Below are positions 30,959 through 39,076 of a stretch of 64,000 nucleotides of DNA, in pieces. Made by a program: the position numbers and the translations under genes. Within the stretch, counting starts at the first letter, position 1. The number at the start of each line of letters is the position of its first letter. The notes beneath the pieces were generated by a model, which was not told the DNA's origin, did not search any database, and saw nothing but the letters and a program-made list of their open reading frames with translations. The DNA comes from Roseateles_B flavus. GTDB lineage: Bacteria > Pseudomonadota > Gammaproteobacteria > Burkholderiales > Burkholderiaceae_C. Location: positions 682,001 through 746,000 of the forward strand of contig NZ_JBDPZC010000001.1 of NCBI RefSeq assembly GCF_039872765.1. The letters run 5' to 3'.

Positions 30959-31732
30959 GTGCCTGGCCTTGAACCGCTCGCACCCACGCCAGCGCCCACG
31001 CCCGGGAATGCCGCCGACTTCTCCTGGCAGCAGGACGACGTCTTCGGCCGCATCGCCTCCCGCTACGACCGGCTCTGCGACCTCTTCAGCCTGGGCCTGC
31101 ACCGGCTGTGGAAGCGCCGGGTCGCCCGCGTGATCGCCGACGAGCCCTGGACCACGCTGCTGGACGGCGCCACGGGCACCGGCGACATCATCCTGCGCCT
31201 GCTGGCGCATGAGCGCGTCGCCGGCCGTACCGTCATCGCTTCCGACATCAGCGAGGCCATGCTCGCCCGTGCCCGGCAGCGCCTGGCGTGCCACCCGGCC
31301 CACTTGCAGTTCGAGGTGCTGAATCTCGAGTCCATGCCTTCGATGGCCGATGCCAGCGTCGACGCCTATTCGATCTCCCTGGCCCTCAAGATCTGCGATC
31401 GCCCGGCGGCCCTGCAGGAAGCGCTGCGGGTGCTGAAGCCCGGCGGTCGCCTCATCCTGCTGGAAGCCTCGACCCTGCGGCCGGCCTGGCTGCAGCGCGC
31501 CTACCTCACCTACATGGCCTTGTGCATGCCCCTGCTGGGCTGGCTGGCCACCGGGGGCGATGCCTCGGCCTACCGCTACCTGCTGCTGGGCATCCGCGGC
31601 TTCCCCTCGGCCGAGCAGCTGGCCGCCGAGCTGGAGGGGATGGGTTTCGAGGAGCTCGGTTTCGAGCGCCTGTCGCTGGGCATTGTGGCCATCCACACGG
31701 CGCGCAAGCCGCGGTATGGGCCGCGTGCCTGA
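30959..31732 (+). CDS. UbiE-like class I SAM-dependent methyltransferase
   Basis: A 257-residue methyltransferase with the UbiE/COQ5 layout: FGRIASRYDRLCDLFSLGLHRLWKRRV, SAM motif LLDGATGTGDI, ASDISEAMLARAR, and post-motif EALRVLKPGGRLILLEAST. True UbiE has FD/GY changes and is usually better conserved, and this copy has an insert (YLTYMALCMPLLGWLATGG) typical of the menaquinone/ubiquinone methylase-like proteins. I therefore call it UbiE-like rather than UbiE. The GTG start is chosen because an AGGA site lies eight bases before it. Confidence 0.85.
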   Translation: MPGLEPLAPTPAPTPGNAADFSWQQDDVFGRIASRYDRLCDLFSLGLHRLWKRRVARVIADEPWTTLLDGATGTGDIILRLLAHERVAGRTVIASDISEAMLARARQRLACHPAHLQFEVLNLESMPSMADASVDAYSISLALKICDRPAALQEALRVLKPGGRLILLEASTLRPAWLQRAYLTYMALCMPLLGWLATGGDASAYRYLLLGIRGFPSAEQLAAELEGMGFEELGFERLSLGIVAIHTARKPRYGPRA

Positions 31733-31838
31733 GCCTGCGGCGCCTTGCTACCATCGCGCCCCTGATGAAGTGGGATCGGCTGGGCCCCGCCACGCCCAGC
31801 CCGCGCCCGGCTCGAACGATCTTCACGGACGGACTCCC

Positions 31839-32369
31839 ATGCCACCAGACACCTCGCCCCTGCTGCATGTCCGACCCTACGTGGCCGCGGACCGCCCGGC
31901 CTGCCTGGCCCTCTTCGCCAGCAATGTGCCGCGCTATTTCGCGCCTGAGGAAGTGGCGGAGTTCGAGGCCTTTCTGCGGGCGCCGGCGGGGGACTACGTC
32001 GTCGTCGAACGCGAGGGCGAGGTCCTGGCCTGCGGGGGCTGCTATGTGCGGGAAGGCATCGGCCGGCTGAGCTGGGGGCTGGTGTCACGGGCGCATCACG
32101 GCCAGTCCCTGGGACGGGCGCTGCTGGCCTGGCGCCTGCAGCGGCTGTGGGTGGATCACGGCGTGAGCGAGGTGGCGATCGACACCAGCCAGCACACGGC
32201 CGGCTTCTTCGCGCGGCATGGCTTCCGGGTGACGCGGCAGCTCGCCGATGGCTTCGGCCCGGGCCTGGACCTGGTGGCCATGACGCTGCGGCGCGAGGAC
32301 TGGCTGGCCCGGGCCGACGGAGCCGCCGCGGCCCTCCGCCCCTCATCCTCGATCGAACCCCGTGCCTGA
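31839..32369 (+). CDS. GNAT-family N-acetyltransferase
   Basis: A 176-residue acetyltransferase. The GNAT core is visible as LHVRPYVAADRPACLALF, EGEVLACGGCYVRE, the acetyl-CoA loop HHGQSLGRALLAWRL (Q/R-x-x-G-x-A type) and ID-TSQHTAGFFARHGFRVTRQ. Substrate unknown. The ATG at 31839 gives the normal start, and the frame is open further upstream without support. It is 106 bases after the methyltransferase gene and 21 bases before a second acetyltransferase-like gene. Confidence 0.88.
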   Translation: MPPDTSPLLHVRPYVAADRPACLALFASNVPRYFAPEEVAEFEAFLRAPAGDYVVVEREGEVLACGGCYVREGIGRLSWGLVSRAHHGQSLGRALLAWRLQRLWVDHGVSEVAIDTSQHTAGFFARHGFRVTRQLADGFGPGLDLVAMTLRREDWLARADGAAAALRPSSSIEPRA

Positions 32370-32390
32370 CGCCCATGGTGCGCGCCCGCC

Positions 32391-32915
32391 ATGACCCTGC
32401 CTGCGCTTGTCCCTGACGACTTCTCGGTGCCCCGCCAGTTCCAGGCGGCGGGCTTCCAGCTCCAGGTGCTGTCCCCGGCCCATGCCGAGGCGGACTTCGA
32501 CGCCGTGCGCACCAGCGCCGATCGCATCCGCCATGTGTTCGGCCCGCACAATGGCTGGCCCGCGGCGGACCTCGGCTTCGAGGAGAACCTCGCGGACCTG
32601 AACCGCCATGCGGGCGAGTTCGAGCGCCGCGAGGCCTTTGCCTATGCCCTGCTGGACCCGGGCGGCACGGCCTACCTGGGCTGCCTCTATCTCAAGCGCA
32701 TCAAGTCCCGGCTGGAGGACGACCGGCGCAAGAGGCTGTTCCAGGCGCAGGCCTTCTTCTGGCTGTCCGAGGCGGGACTGGTCCTCGATGCGGAGGCCGT
32801 GCTGGCTTGCCTCGCGCGCTGGCTGCAGCAGGACTGGCCCTTTGCCGCCGTGGCATTCCCTGGGCGTGTCCAGAGCTGGGCCACATGGGAGGCGATGGCC
32901 GCCCCGGCGGCGTGA
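32391..32915 (+). CDS. Probable GNAT-like acetyltransferase
   Basis: A 174-residue protein whose middle part (REAFAYALLDPGGTAYLGCLYLKRI) looks like the beta-4 strand of a GNAT fold and whose N-terminus (FQLQVLSPAHAEADFDAVRTSADRIRHVFG) matches GNAT alpha-1/2. The acetyl-CoA loop is weak, so this assignment is tentative. It follows the GNAT gene closely on the same strand and converges with the TonB-dependent receptor gene, where a terminator lies between. Confidence 0.65.
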   Translation: MTLPALVPDDFSVPRQFQAAGFQLQVLSPAHAEADFDAVRTSADRIRHVFGPHNGWPAADLGFEENLADLNRHAGEFERREAFAYALLDPGGTAYLGCLYLKRIKSRLEDDRRKRLFQAQAFFWLSEAGLVLDAEAVLACLARWLQQDWPFAAVAFPGRVQSWATWEAMAAPAA

Positions 32916-32948
32916 GCCGGCGAGCCGTCCTGCGCAAGGCAAATGAAA

Positions 32949-32974
32949 AAGGGCGGCCCCTCGAGGCCGCCCTT
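32949..32974 (-). terminator. Rho-independent terminator of the TonB-dependent receptor gene
   Basis: AAGGGCGGCC and GGCCGCCCTT form a 10-bp perfect stem with a 6-base loop. Read on the minus strand it is followed by TTTTCATTT, a normal T-tract, so it ends the receptor transcript. A second stem (GGCACCGC with GCGGTGCC, 32985-33005) stands between it and the receptor stop. Confidence 0.8.
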
Positions 32975-33015
32975 GCGCTGCAGGGGCACCGCCCTTTGCG
33001 GTGCCTGCACAGGCT

Positions 33016-35841
33016 TTACATGAACTGGTACTTCGCGCCGATCTTGAAGTAGCGGCCCGTGGCGCCGCTGGCGTCCAAGGGGTTGTAGCTCATGCCGCCA
33101 TAGGTCAGGGGATCCAGCGGCGCGACGCGGTCGGTCGCGTTCTGGATGGAGCCGAAGACCTGCAGGCGCTTGCTGGCCTGGTAGCGCACCGAGAGGTCCA
33201 GCGTGGCGAAGGAAGACAGGCGGCAGCCGTTGGGGGCGTCGCTGCCGTCCGCCAGCTTGGAGGCGCAGCCGTCGCCCTTGAAGTAGCGGTTCTCCATGGC
33301 CGAGCGGTAGTTGATGTTGCCGGTCACGCTCCAGTCGCCGCGGTCCCAGGTGGTCGAGAAGTTGACCTTGTCGCGCGGCGTGCCGGCGCAGTTGGAGGTG
33401 TCGCAGTTGCCATGGGTGCCGACGTACTCGTACTGGGCGCCCTTGACCACGGTGCCCGCCGCGTTGACGGTGTCGGGCTCGACGCGCTTCCAGGTGTTCA
33501 GGTGGGTCCAGTTGATCCCGACGGTCAGGCGGCCGGCCTCACCCAGGGCGATGCGCTGCTTCAGGTCGATGTCCACGCCCTTGACCTGGGTGTAGCTGCT
33601 GTTGCGGTACGGGGCCTTGGAGATCAGCAGGGTGCCGGTGTTGGGCTGCACCACGCCGTTCACCACGAGGTTGTTGTCCGCACGGATGGCCGTGGGCAGG
33701 GCGGCGGCCTCTGCATAGGCCATGGGGTTGATCTCGTTGCTGCGCTTGATCTGCCAGACGTCGACGGCCAGGCTGGTGTTGGTCGGGAGATCCCACACCA
33801 GGCCCAGCGTGCCGCCCTTGGACTTCTCGGGCTGCAGATTGGGATTGCCCACCTTCACGGCGGCAATGGTGATCTGGCAGTCGCCGGTGGTGGCACCGCC
33901 GGCTGCCGGCGTGCCGCCGGGGCAGCGCACCGGATCACGCACGGCCGAGGAGCCGGTGCTCTGGCTTTCGCTGCCGGCTTCGGCGGCACCCGGCGCACGG
34001 AAGCCCTCGGCATAGGTGCCGCGCACGGCCAGGGACTTCAGCGGCGTCCACTTCACGCCCAGCTTGGGGGTGTTGGAGCTGAACTTGTCGTAGGCGTCAT
34101 GACGGATGGCCGCGGAGATCTCCAGCTCCTTGAACACCGGCGCCAGCAGCTCGGCATACACGGCCTTGACCGTGTTGCTGCCCTTGGCGGCGACGTAGCT
34201 GGCATTGACCGAGCCGTCCTCGGTGCCGGACAGCGAGGGCGCGTCCAGCGACTCGCGGCGGTACTCGCCGCCCACGGCCAGGGACAGGGCGCCGCCAGGC
34301 AGGTTCATCAGCTCGCGCGAGCCCTTGATGTCGATCATGTCCAGCTTGGTGGAGATGTCGGCCGTGCTGTGGCGCACCATGGCGTCATACAGCGACTGGG
34401 GGTTCTTGGAGGCTTCGGCGCCGATGTAGTACGGGAAGTACTTGCTGTTGGGATTGCCCAGCGCGTCCTTCAGCACGTTCATGTTGAGCATGGCGCTGTA
34501 GTCGAGGGCCAGCTGGCTTTCCGAGTGCACGAAGGCGGTGTCGAAGTCCCAGCCCCAGGCGCTGCCCTTCAGGCCGGCCACGAAGCGGCTGAAGCCGTTG
34601 TCGGCCTTGCGTTCCTGCGGGCCCACGTCGAAGGCGGCGTAGCGCACGCGCACCGGCACGCCATAGGGGTTCTGCGGGTGGTTGGCGGCCAGCACGATGG
34701 TGGTGCCTGCGCCGGAGCCGTAGTTGATCACGCCGGACGGGTTGCCCGCATTGGGCGGGAAGGCCACGGTCGGGGTGATCGAGGGCGGCGTCATCATGAA
34801 CGAGGTCTGGCGGCTGGAGTAGCCGGCCTCGGCATAGGCCTGCAGGTCGTCGTTGATCTTCCAGGTGCCGCCGGCGAACAGGTTCACGGCATCGATGGCG
34901 GGCTGCATCGAGCGGAACTGGTCCTGATGCCACAGGCAGCCACCCTTGGGATCCTGCGGGCTGGCGTTCGAGAGGCTGGAGCAGCCCGGCAGCGAGACGT
35001 AGTCCAGGGTCTTGGGGTCGCGGATGGAACCGGCCGGGCTGGCCGCCGCATTGTTGTTGCCCGTGATGTAGCCCGAGGCGAACTGCGTGTTGATCGCATA
35101 GCCCCAGGGGCGCAGGTCACCCTTGCCGATCCAGGCACGCGAGGCGCGGTCGCTGTTGGCCAGCGCTTCGGAGTGCGAGACCTCGAAGTTGAAGGTGTAG
35201 TTGTGGCCGTCCTTCATCAGGTCGCCGAAGCCGGCGGTGATGCTGGCCTTGTGCTGCTGCATGTCTCCGTAGCGCGAGAAGCCGGTGCTGGCCTGGCCGG
35301 TGACGCCCTGGAAGTCCTTGCGGGTGATGATGTTCACCACGCCGGCGATGGCGTCGGCGCCATAGACCGAGGAGGCGCCGTCCTTCAGGATTTCGATGCG
35401 CTCGACCAGCTCCATGGGCATGGTGGACAAGTCGGTGAAGGTCTTCTGGCCATCATCGGCACGGCCGAAGGCGGCCATGCGGCGGCCGTTCAGCAGCACC
35501 AGGGTGGAGGTGGCGCCCAGACCGCGCAGGGAGATGGCGGTGGAGCCGGCCGCGAAGCCGTTGCCAAAGCCCGTGGGCAGGGAGCCGGCGCCGTCCACGC
35601 CCAGGGTCTGCAGGTACTCGGCCACGGTGGCCTTGCCGGACTTGGCGATGTCCATCGCCGTGATCAGCTGGACCGGCGAGGCGGTCTCGGCGGCCACGCG
35701 CTTGATGTTGGTGCCCGTCACCTCCACGCGCTGCAGCTGCTGCGTCTCCTGCGCCTGCGCCGCCAGGCTCATGGCCAGCAGTGCACCTGCGCACAGCAGC
35801 GTGGTGCCGCTGCTGATCGGGGTCTTCTTGAAATGCTTCAT
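33016..35841 (-). CDS. TonB-dependent outer-membrane receptor
   Basis: A 941-residue receptor. A signal peptide (ending SLAAQAQ) leads into the TonB-box region (QRVEVTGTNIKR) and the plug domain (VQLITAMDIAKSGKATVAEYLQTLG; ISLRGLGATSTLVLLNGRRMA; VERIEILKDGASSVYGADAIAGVVNII). A 22-strand barrel ends in the aromatic KIGAKYQFM. This plug style belongs to the large receptors for peptides, glycans or other non-siderophore ligands. No N-terminal signalling extension and no adjacent sigma/anti-sigma pair are present. The ATG has an AAGGA site seven bases upstream. No substrate clue comes from the neighbours. Confidence 0.93.
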   Translation of the reverse strand: MKHFKKTPISSGTTLLCAGALLAMSLAAQAQETQQLQRVEVTGTNIKRVAAETASPVQLITAMDIAKSGKATVAEYLQTLGVDGAGSLPTGFGNGFAAGSTAISLRGLGATSTLVLLNGRRMAAFGRADDGQKTFTDLSTMPMELVERIEILKDGASSVYGADAIAGVVNIITRKDFQGVTGQASTGFSRYGDMQQHKASITAGFGDLMKDGHNYTFNFEVSHSEALANSDRASRAWIGKGDLRPWGYAINTQFASGYITGNNNAAASPAGSIRDPKTLDYVSLPGCSSLSNASPQDPKGGCLWHQDQFRSMQPAIDAVNLFAGGTWKINDDLQAYAEAGYSSRQTSFMMTPPSITPTVAFPPNAGNPSGVINYGSGAGTTIVLAANHPQNPYGVPVRVRYAAFDVGPQERKADNGFSRFVAGLKGSAWGWDFDTAFVHSESQLALDYSAMLNMNVLKDALGNPNSKYFPYYIGAEASKNPQSLYDAMVRHSTADISTKLDMIDIKGSRELMNLPGGALSLAVGGEYRRESLDAPSLSGTEDGSVNASYVAAKGSNTVKAVYAELLAPVFKELEISAAIRHDAYDKFSSNTPKLGVKWTPLKSLAVRGTYAEGFRAPGAAEAGSESQSTGSSAVRDPVRCPGGTPAAGGATTGDCQITIAAVKVGNPNLQPEKSKGGTLGLVWDLPTNTSLAVDVWQIKRSNEINPMAYAEAAALPTAIRADNNLVVNGVVQPNTGTLLISKAPYRNSSYTQVKGVDIDLKQRIALGEAGRLTVGINWTHLNTWKRVEPDTVNAAGTVVKGAQYEYVGTHGNCDTSNCAGTPRDKVNFSTTWDRGDWSVTGNINYRSAMENRYFKGDGCASKLADGSDAPNGCRLSSFATLDLSVRYQASKRLQVFGSIQNATDRVAPLDPLTYGGMSYNPLDASGATGRYFKIGAKYQFM

Positions 35842-36004
35842 GGGTACGTCCTTTGGCTTGCGCCTTCCCGCGACGCGGGCGCAGCGCTTGTCTCGCCTGT
35901 GTCAAAAAGAGGTGCGAAGACTAGCTGGCGCCAACACGGGTGCTTGTCGACATGGGTCCAAAAACCCGCGTATTGATCGCTTTTTGCGACACCGGGATTT
36001 CCCT

Positions 36005-36035
36005 TGATATCGGTGGCGGAGCCTTGTGATATCGG
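36005..36035. promoter_or_regulatory. Direct repeat TGATATCGG x2, 22 bases apart
   Basis: TGATATCGG occurs at 36005-36013 and 36027-36035, start to start 22 bases (about two helical turns). Each contains the palindrome GATATC. It lies about 165-195 bases upstream of the receptor ATG. Spacing suggests two protein dimers on one face of the DNA, but no regulator is known. Confidence 0.4.
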
Positions 36036-36058
36036 CAACCTTTCATGGAAATGCGGCG

Positions 36059-36184
36059 ATGTCTTGGGCCAGGTGGCGCGGCACCCTGATCGGCGTGAAG
36101 GAGGGGCGGGTCTGGGTCCGCACGGTCGGCGCAGTGACGGCGGTGGATCCGGCCAGCGTCCAGTACCAGACGAGCGCGAACTGA
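36059..36184 (+). CDS. Possible 41-residue peptide, unknown
   Basis: A short frame with a plausible start (MSWARWRGTLIGVKEGRVWV) and a hydrophobic/aromatic first half with a Gly-Lys-Glu-Gly turn, as expected of a small beta-rich peptide. There is no convincing ribosome site, and no relatives were recognised. It may be chance in GC-rich DNA. Confidence 0.25.
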   Translation: MSWARWRGTLIGVKEGRVWVRTVGAVTAVDPASVQYQTSAN

Positions 36185-36407
36185 ATCCGGCGGGCCGGCC
36201 GGGGGAGGGCGACGGCGCAAGGGCCAGCGTCCCTGCCATGCTCTGGATCACGCGGCAAGGAATGCCTGGCCGCCACCCGCCTGCCTGTCATTCTTCATGG
36301 AGGCAGGCGCGTTGCTGAGGCCCCAGCCCTCGCCGATGCGCAGCGCGGCCCGAGGGCATCGGCGAAGATCGGCCTCGTCGCATCCCCAACACCGGAGCTC
36401 CCCGCAC

Positions 36408-36842
36408 ATGCCTGCACTGCACGTTGCCTCCGCGCTCGAAGGCCTGATTGCCGTCGTCGCAGCGCTGCTGCTCGTCGTGCTGTGCTGGCGAGCCCGGGCA
36501 CGCACGGGCTCCTGGCGCGCAGGGCTGCTGGACCTGGCCAGGCGTACCGGGCGACCGCTGCAAGGCCTGATGACGGTGGCGCTGCTGCTGGTCGGGGCCG
36601 AGCTGCTGCTGCCGGCCGAGCGCATCTCCGCAGAGGTCTCTCACCTGCAGGTCCTCGAGGGCGGGGCCGCCGAGCTGTCCTATTCGCTGTGCTGCACCGG
36701 TGGCGGCATGGACGCCTGCGTGGTGCCCGGCGGCGCGGCCCTGCGGCCGGGCCAGCCCATCGAGCTGCGAAGGACCCGTCTCCTGGGGCGGTGCAGCGCG
36801 CGCGTGCTGGATGGCCCGCCGGCGCCCTGCCGCTGCAGCTAG
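36408..36842 (+). CDS. Two-span membrane protein with cysteine-rich exported domain, unknown
   Basis: A 144-residue protein with membrane spans at about 9-26 (LEGLIAVVAALLLVVLCW) and 48-66 (LMTVALLLVGAELLL), then an extracytoplasmic domain with six cysteines (LCCTGGGMDAC, LGRCSARVL, CRCS). The cysteine pattern suggests disulphides. I know no family for it. The ATG at 36408 is the first that keeps the first span intact. It starts a run of four plus-strand unknown envelope genes. Confidence 0.6.
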   Translation: MPALHVASALEGLIAVVAALLLVVLCWRARARTGSWRAGLLDLARRTGRPLQGLMTVALLLVGAELLLPAERISAEVSHLQVLEGGAAELSYSLCCTGGGMDACVVPGGAALRPGQPIELRRTRLLGRCSARVLDGPPAPCRCS

Positions 36843-36911
36843 ACCGGGCGGAGGATCCGCTGGGCCGCTGCTTCTGCCTTGAATGACGCCCGAGCTGCTA
36901 TCGTTTGCGCC

Positions 36912-37334
36912 ATGCCACGGAACATCCATGTCATCACAGCGCTTGCCCCGCTTGCTGCCGTCCTGCTGGGCGGCCTGTTCGCGGCCCCTGCCGCCGCCGT
37001 CGAGCCCATGCGGGTGTCGATCGATGCCCGCATCGGCACAGAGGCCCGAGGCCGCGAGCGCGGCGAGCAGGCGGCTCAGGCCGACATCGCGGCGGGCACA
37101 CTGAAACTGTTCGAGTCGACGGGGCTCGAGACGGTCGGGGACTTGCCGCGCCGGCGCGTGCGGGAGCGGCTGCTGCGCGCCAAGGGCATCCGCCTGGATC
37201 ACGGCCCCGGCTGCACGGATGCGGCCGAGCAGCGCGGCTACGCTGCGGCCTACAACGAGCGCATGACCGGCGAGGTGCAGCGTCGCTTCGGCCCCGACTT
37301 CTGGACGCAGCTGGACAGGAACGTCGACCGGTAG
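36912..37334 (+). CDS. Secreted or periplasmic protein, unknown
   Basis: A 140-residue precursor with a clear signal peptide (HVITALAPLAAVLLGGLFAAPAAA) and a mature part rich in Arg, Ala and Glu (GTEARGRERGEQAAQADIAAG; RFGPDFWTQLDRNVDR). One region, TDAAEQRGYAAAYNERMTGEVQRRFG, is helical and repeated-looking. No recognised family. ATG 36912 is the only sensible start. Confidence 0.6.
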   Translation: MPRNIHVITALAPLAAVLLGGLFAAPAAAVEPMRVSIDARIGTEARGRERGEQAAQADIAAGTLKLFESTGLETVGDLPRRRVRERLLRAKGIRLDHGPGCTDAAEQRGYAAAYNERMTGEVQRRFGPDFWTQLDRNVDR

Positions 37335-37389
37335 CTGCGCGCGGGCGGCAGCACGAAGGACCGGCCTCGGGAAGTCGTGGGCCGAGCCG

Positions 37390-37941
37390 GTGAACAGAAC
37401 GACCTGGCTGGCCGGCGTCTGCGCCATGCTGATGACCGTGCTCAGCTTCTTCGGGACCAATGCCCTGTTCGGTCCGCTCCAGCTGGTGTCGGGCCTGTGC
37501 CTGCTGGCCGTGATCGGGCTGCTGCTGGCCGGCGCGCTCTCGGGGGTGCGGGGCCTGCTCGCCGGCCAGGGCCCTCGCGTGCTGCTGCGTGCCCTGGGCA
37601 CTTGTCTGCTGCTCGCGGTGATCCTTGCCGTGCAGCCCATGGTGCATGAGCTCGGCCTTCGCTGCCTCATCGCCCTTCATCGCGGAGCCCTGGAGACGGC
37701 CGCCCAGGAGGCGCTGGCCACGGCCAAGGACGACGAGAACCTGTGGCGACCCGCCTTCGAAATCTGGCCCTCGCTCCTGGGGCCGACCCGTGCCGCCGCC
37801 TGGCGCGAGGGCGAGCTGCTCTTCCTCGACTTCGAGGGATCCCCGGGGCAGGCCGTCGGGCTTTGCTACAACCCGCGGCACCTTCAGCACAGGGACTGCA
37901 GCACGCCGCTGGGCGGCCCCTGGTACCGCTACCACTCATGA
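37390..37941 (+). CDS. Integral membrane protein, unknown
   Basis: A 183-residue protein with a GTG start, three hydrophobic segments in the first 80 residues (LAGVCAMLMTVLSFFG; LVSGLCLLAVIGLLLAGAL; LLRALGTCLLLAVILAV) and a soluble C-terminal half with paired cysteines (GLCYNP, HRDCST). No ribosome site is evident. Family not recognised; it may work with the neighbouring envelope proteins. Confidence 0.55.
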   Translation: MNRTTWLAGVCAMLMTVLSFFGTNALFGPLQLVSGLCLLAVIGLLLAGALSGVRGLLAGQGPRVLLRALGTCLLLAVILAVQPMVHELGLRCLIALHRGALETAAQEALATAKDDENLWRPAFEIWPSLLGPTRAAAWREGELLFLDFEGSPGQAVGLCYNPRHLQHRDCSTPLGGPWYRYHS

Positions 37942-38107
37942 AGAGTGGTCGAAGCGCACGGCCCTGGCATGACGTACATGGCGTTAGTCCCGTCACGCAC
38001 AGCCCGCCCTGGCCGCCACAATCCGCGGCCAGGGCGGCCCCGCGAGCCGTCGCGGATTGCCGGGATGCCGCATCGCGCAGGCTCGGCCTGACAAGGAGTC
38101 AGTCACC

Positions 38108-38944
38108 ATGTTCAAGCCCCTTGCTCTGCTGTTCTCGGTCCTGCTCCTGCTGGCCGGCTGCAACATGGCTGCAACGTTCGAGTCCCTGATGCCCCATGAG
38201 GAAGTGCAGGTGGCGAAGGACCTCGTCGCCAAGCTGGCCGCGCGTGACTTCGCGCCGATCGAGGCGGCGCTGGATCCCCAGTACCGGACGCCGGAGCTCC
38301 CGGCCCAGCTGGAGACGATAGCCCGGACCCTGCCGGCGGCCGCGCCGACCTCGGTCCAGGCGGTCGGGGCGCACACCTTGACCAAGGCAGGGGTCACCAC
38401 CTACACGATCACGCTGGAGTACAGCTATCCCTCCGCCTGGAAGCTCGCCACGGTGGTGCTGGAACGCAAGGAGGCTCAGCTGGTGCTCAAGGGCATCACC
38501 TTCCAGCCCAGAACCCGGAGCTTGGCCTCGGAGAATGACTTCACCCTGGACGGCAAGGGGCCGTTTCACTTCCTGGTGCTGGTGATGTCCGCGCTCATCC
38601 CGCTCTTCATCCTCTATGCGCTGGTGGTCTGCCTGCGCAGCCGCTTCGAGCGGCGCAAGTGGCTGTGGGTGCTGTTCGTGGCCTGCGGGCTGGTCCAGTT
38701 CCAGTTCAACTGGAGCTCGGGGGACTGGGGCGTGCAGTTGCTCAGCGTGCTGTTGTTGGGCGCGGGTTTCGCGAAGGGTGGGCCAGTGGCGCCGTGGGTG
38801 TTCACCCTGTCCCTGCCCGTGGGGGCCATGCTCTTCCTGCTGCGGCGGCACCGGGATCCGGACTGGCCGGGCCCCCAGAGGGCACCGGACCCCGTGCCCC
38901 AGCCGGCGCTGCAACCCGTGGCCGAGGACGCCGGCCAGGGTTGA
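38108..38944 (+). CDS. Lipoprotein-like membrane protein, unknown
   Basis: A 278-residue protein with an N-terminal segment ending in the lipobox LLAGC (MFKPLALLFSVLLLLAGC). A soluble domain follows (about 30-150) with a DUF-like helix-strand pattern (EEVQVAKDLVAKLAARDFAPIEAALDP), then four membrane spans (FHFLVLVMSALIPLFILYALVV onward) and a Pro-rich tail. A lipobox followed by several membrane spans is unusual. The ATG has an AAGGAG site nine bases upstream. Function unknown. Confidence 0.72.
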   Translation: MFKPLALLFSVLLLLAGCNMAATFESLMPHEEVQVAKDLVAKLAARDFAPIEAALDPQYRTPELPAQLETIARTLPAAAPTSVQAVGAHTLTKAGVTTYTITLEYSYPSAWKLATVVLERKEAQLVLKGITFQPRTRSLASENDFTLDGKGPFHFLVLVMSALIPLFILYALVVCLRSRFERRKWLWVLFVACGLVQFQFNWSSGDWGVQLLSVLLLGAGFAKGGPVAPWVFTLSLPVGAMLFLLRRHRDPDWPGPQRAPDPVPQPALQPVAEDAGQG

Positions 38945-39024
38945 GCCCCGGGGTCGTCGTGCGGGGCGCCCAGGCCCATGGCGGGCGCGGTGCTCAGCGC
39001 CCCCGGCATGGGTCGCTCGTGAAA

Positions 39025-39055
39025 AAGCCCTGGCGGCCGCAGCGCACCAGGGCTT
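39025..39055 (-). terminator. Rho-independent terminator after cphA
   Basis: AAGCCCTGG and CCAGGGCTT form a 9-bp stem around a 13-base loop. Read on the minus strand the stem ends in TTTTTCACG, a proper T-tract. It lies about 20-50 bases beyond the cphA stop. Confidence 0.75.
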
Positions 39056-39062
39056 GCAGACG

Positions 39063-39075
39063 GGGTCAGGTCTTG
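39063..39075 (+). repeat. 13-mer GGGTCAGGTCTTG, copy 4
   Basis: Exact copy in the untranslated stretch just after the cphA stop and before its terminator, so it is not explained by protein coding. Confidence 0.75.
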
Positions 39076-39076
39076 A

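Larger units (their letters stand above)
35842..36407. other. 566-base region without a confident gene, upstream of the TonB receptor
   Basis: This stretch is noticeably less GC-rich in its first 200 bases (runs such as CAAAAAG, CCAAAAACCC, GCTTTTTGCG). It holds the presumed receptor promoter and a pair of TGATATCGG direct repeats. The 36059-36184 frame, listed separately, is the only possible small gene. I saw no riboswitch motif, tRNA or terminator here. Confidence 0.6.

Noticed and set aside
35842..36058. Riboswitch (for example cobalamin type) in front of the TonB receptor
   Set aside because: I looked for conserved core elements on the minus strand and saw none; the A/T-richer leader and direct repeats are better explained as promoter and operator.
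36004..36318. 104-codon plus frame upstream of the unknown envelope cluster
   Set aside because: It has no ribosome site and no hydrophobic or domain pattern, and codon composition is shadow-like; only the shorter frame at 36059 in another phase was kept, at low confidence.
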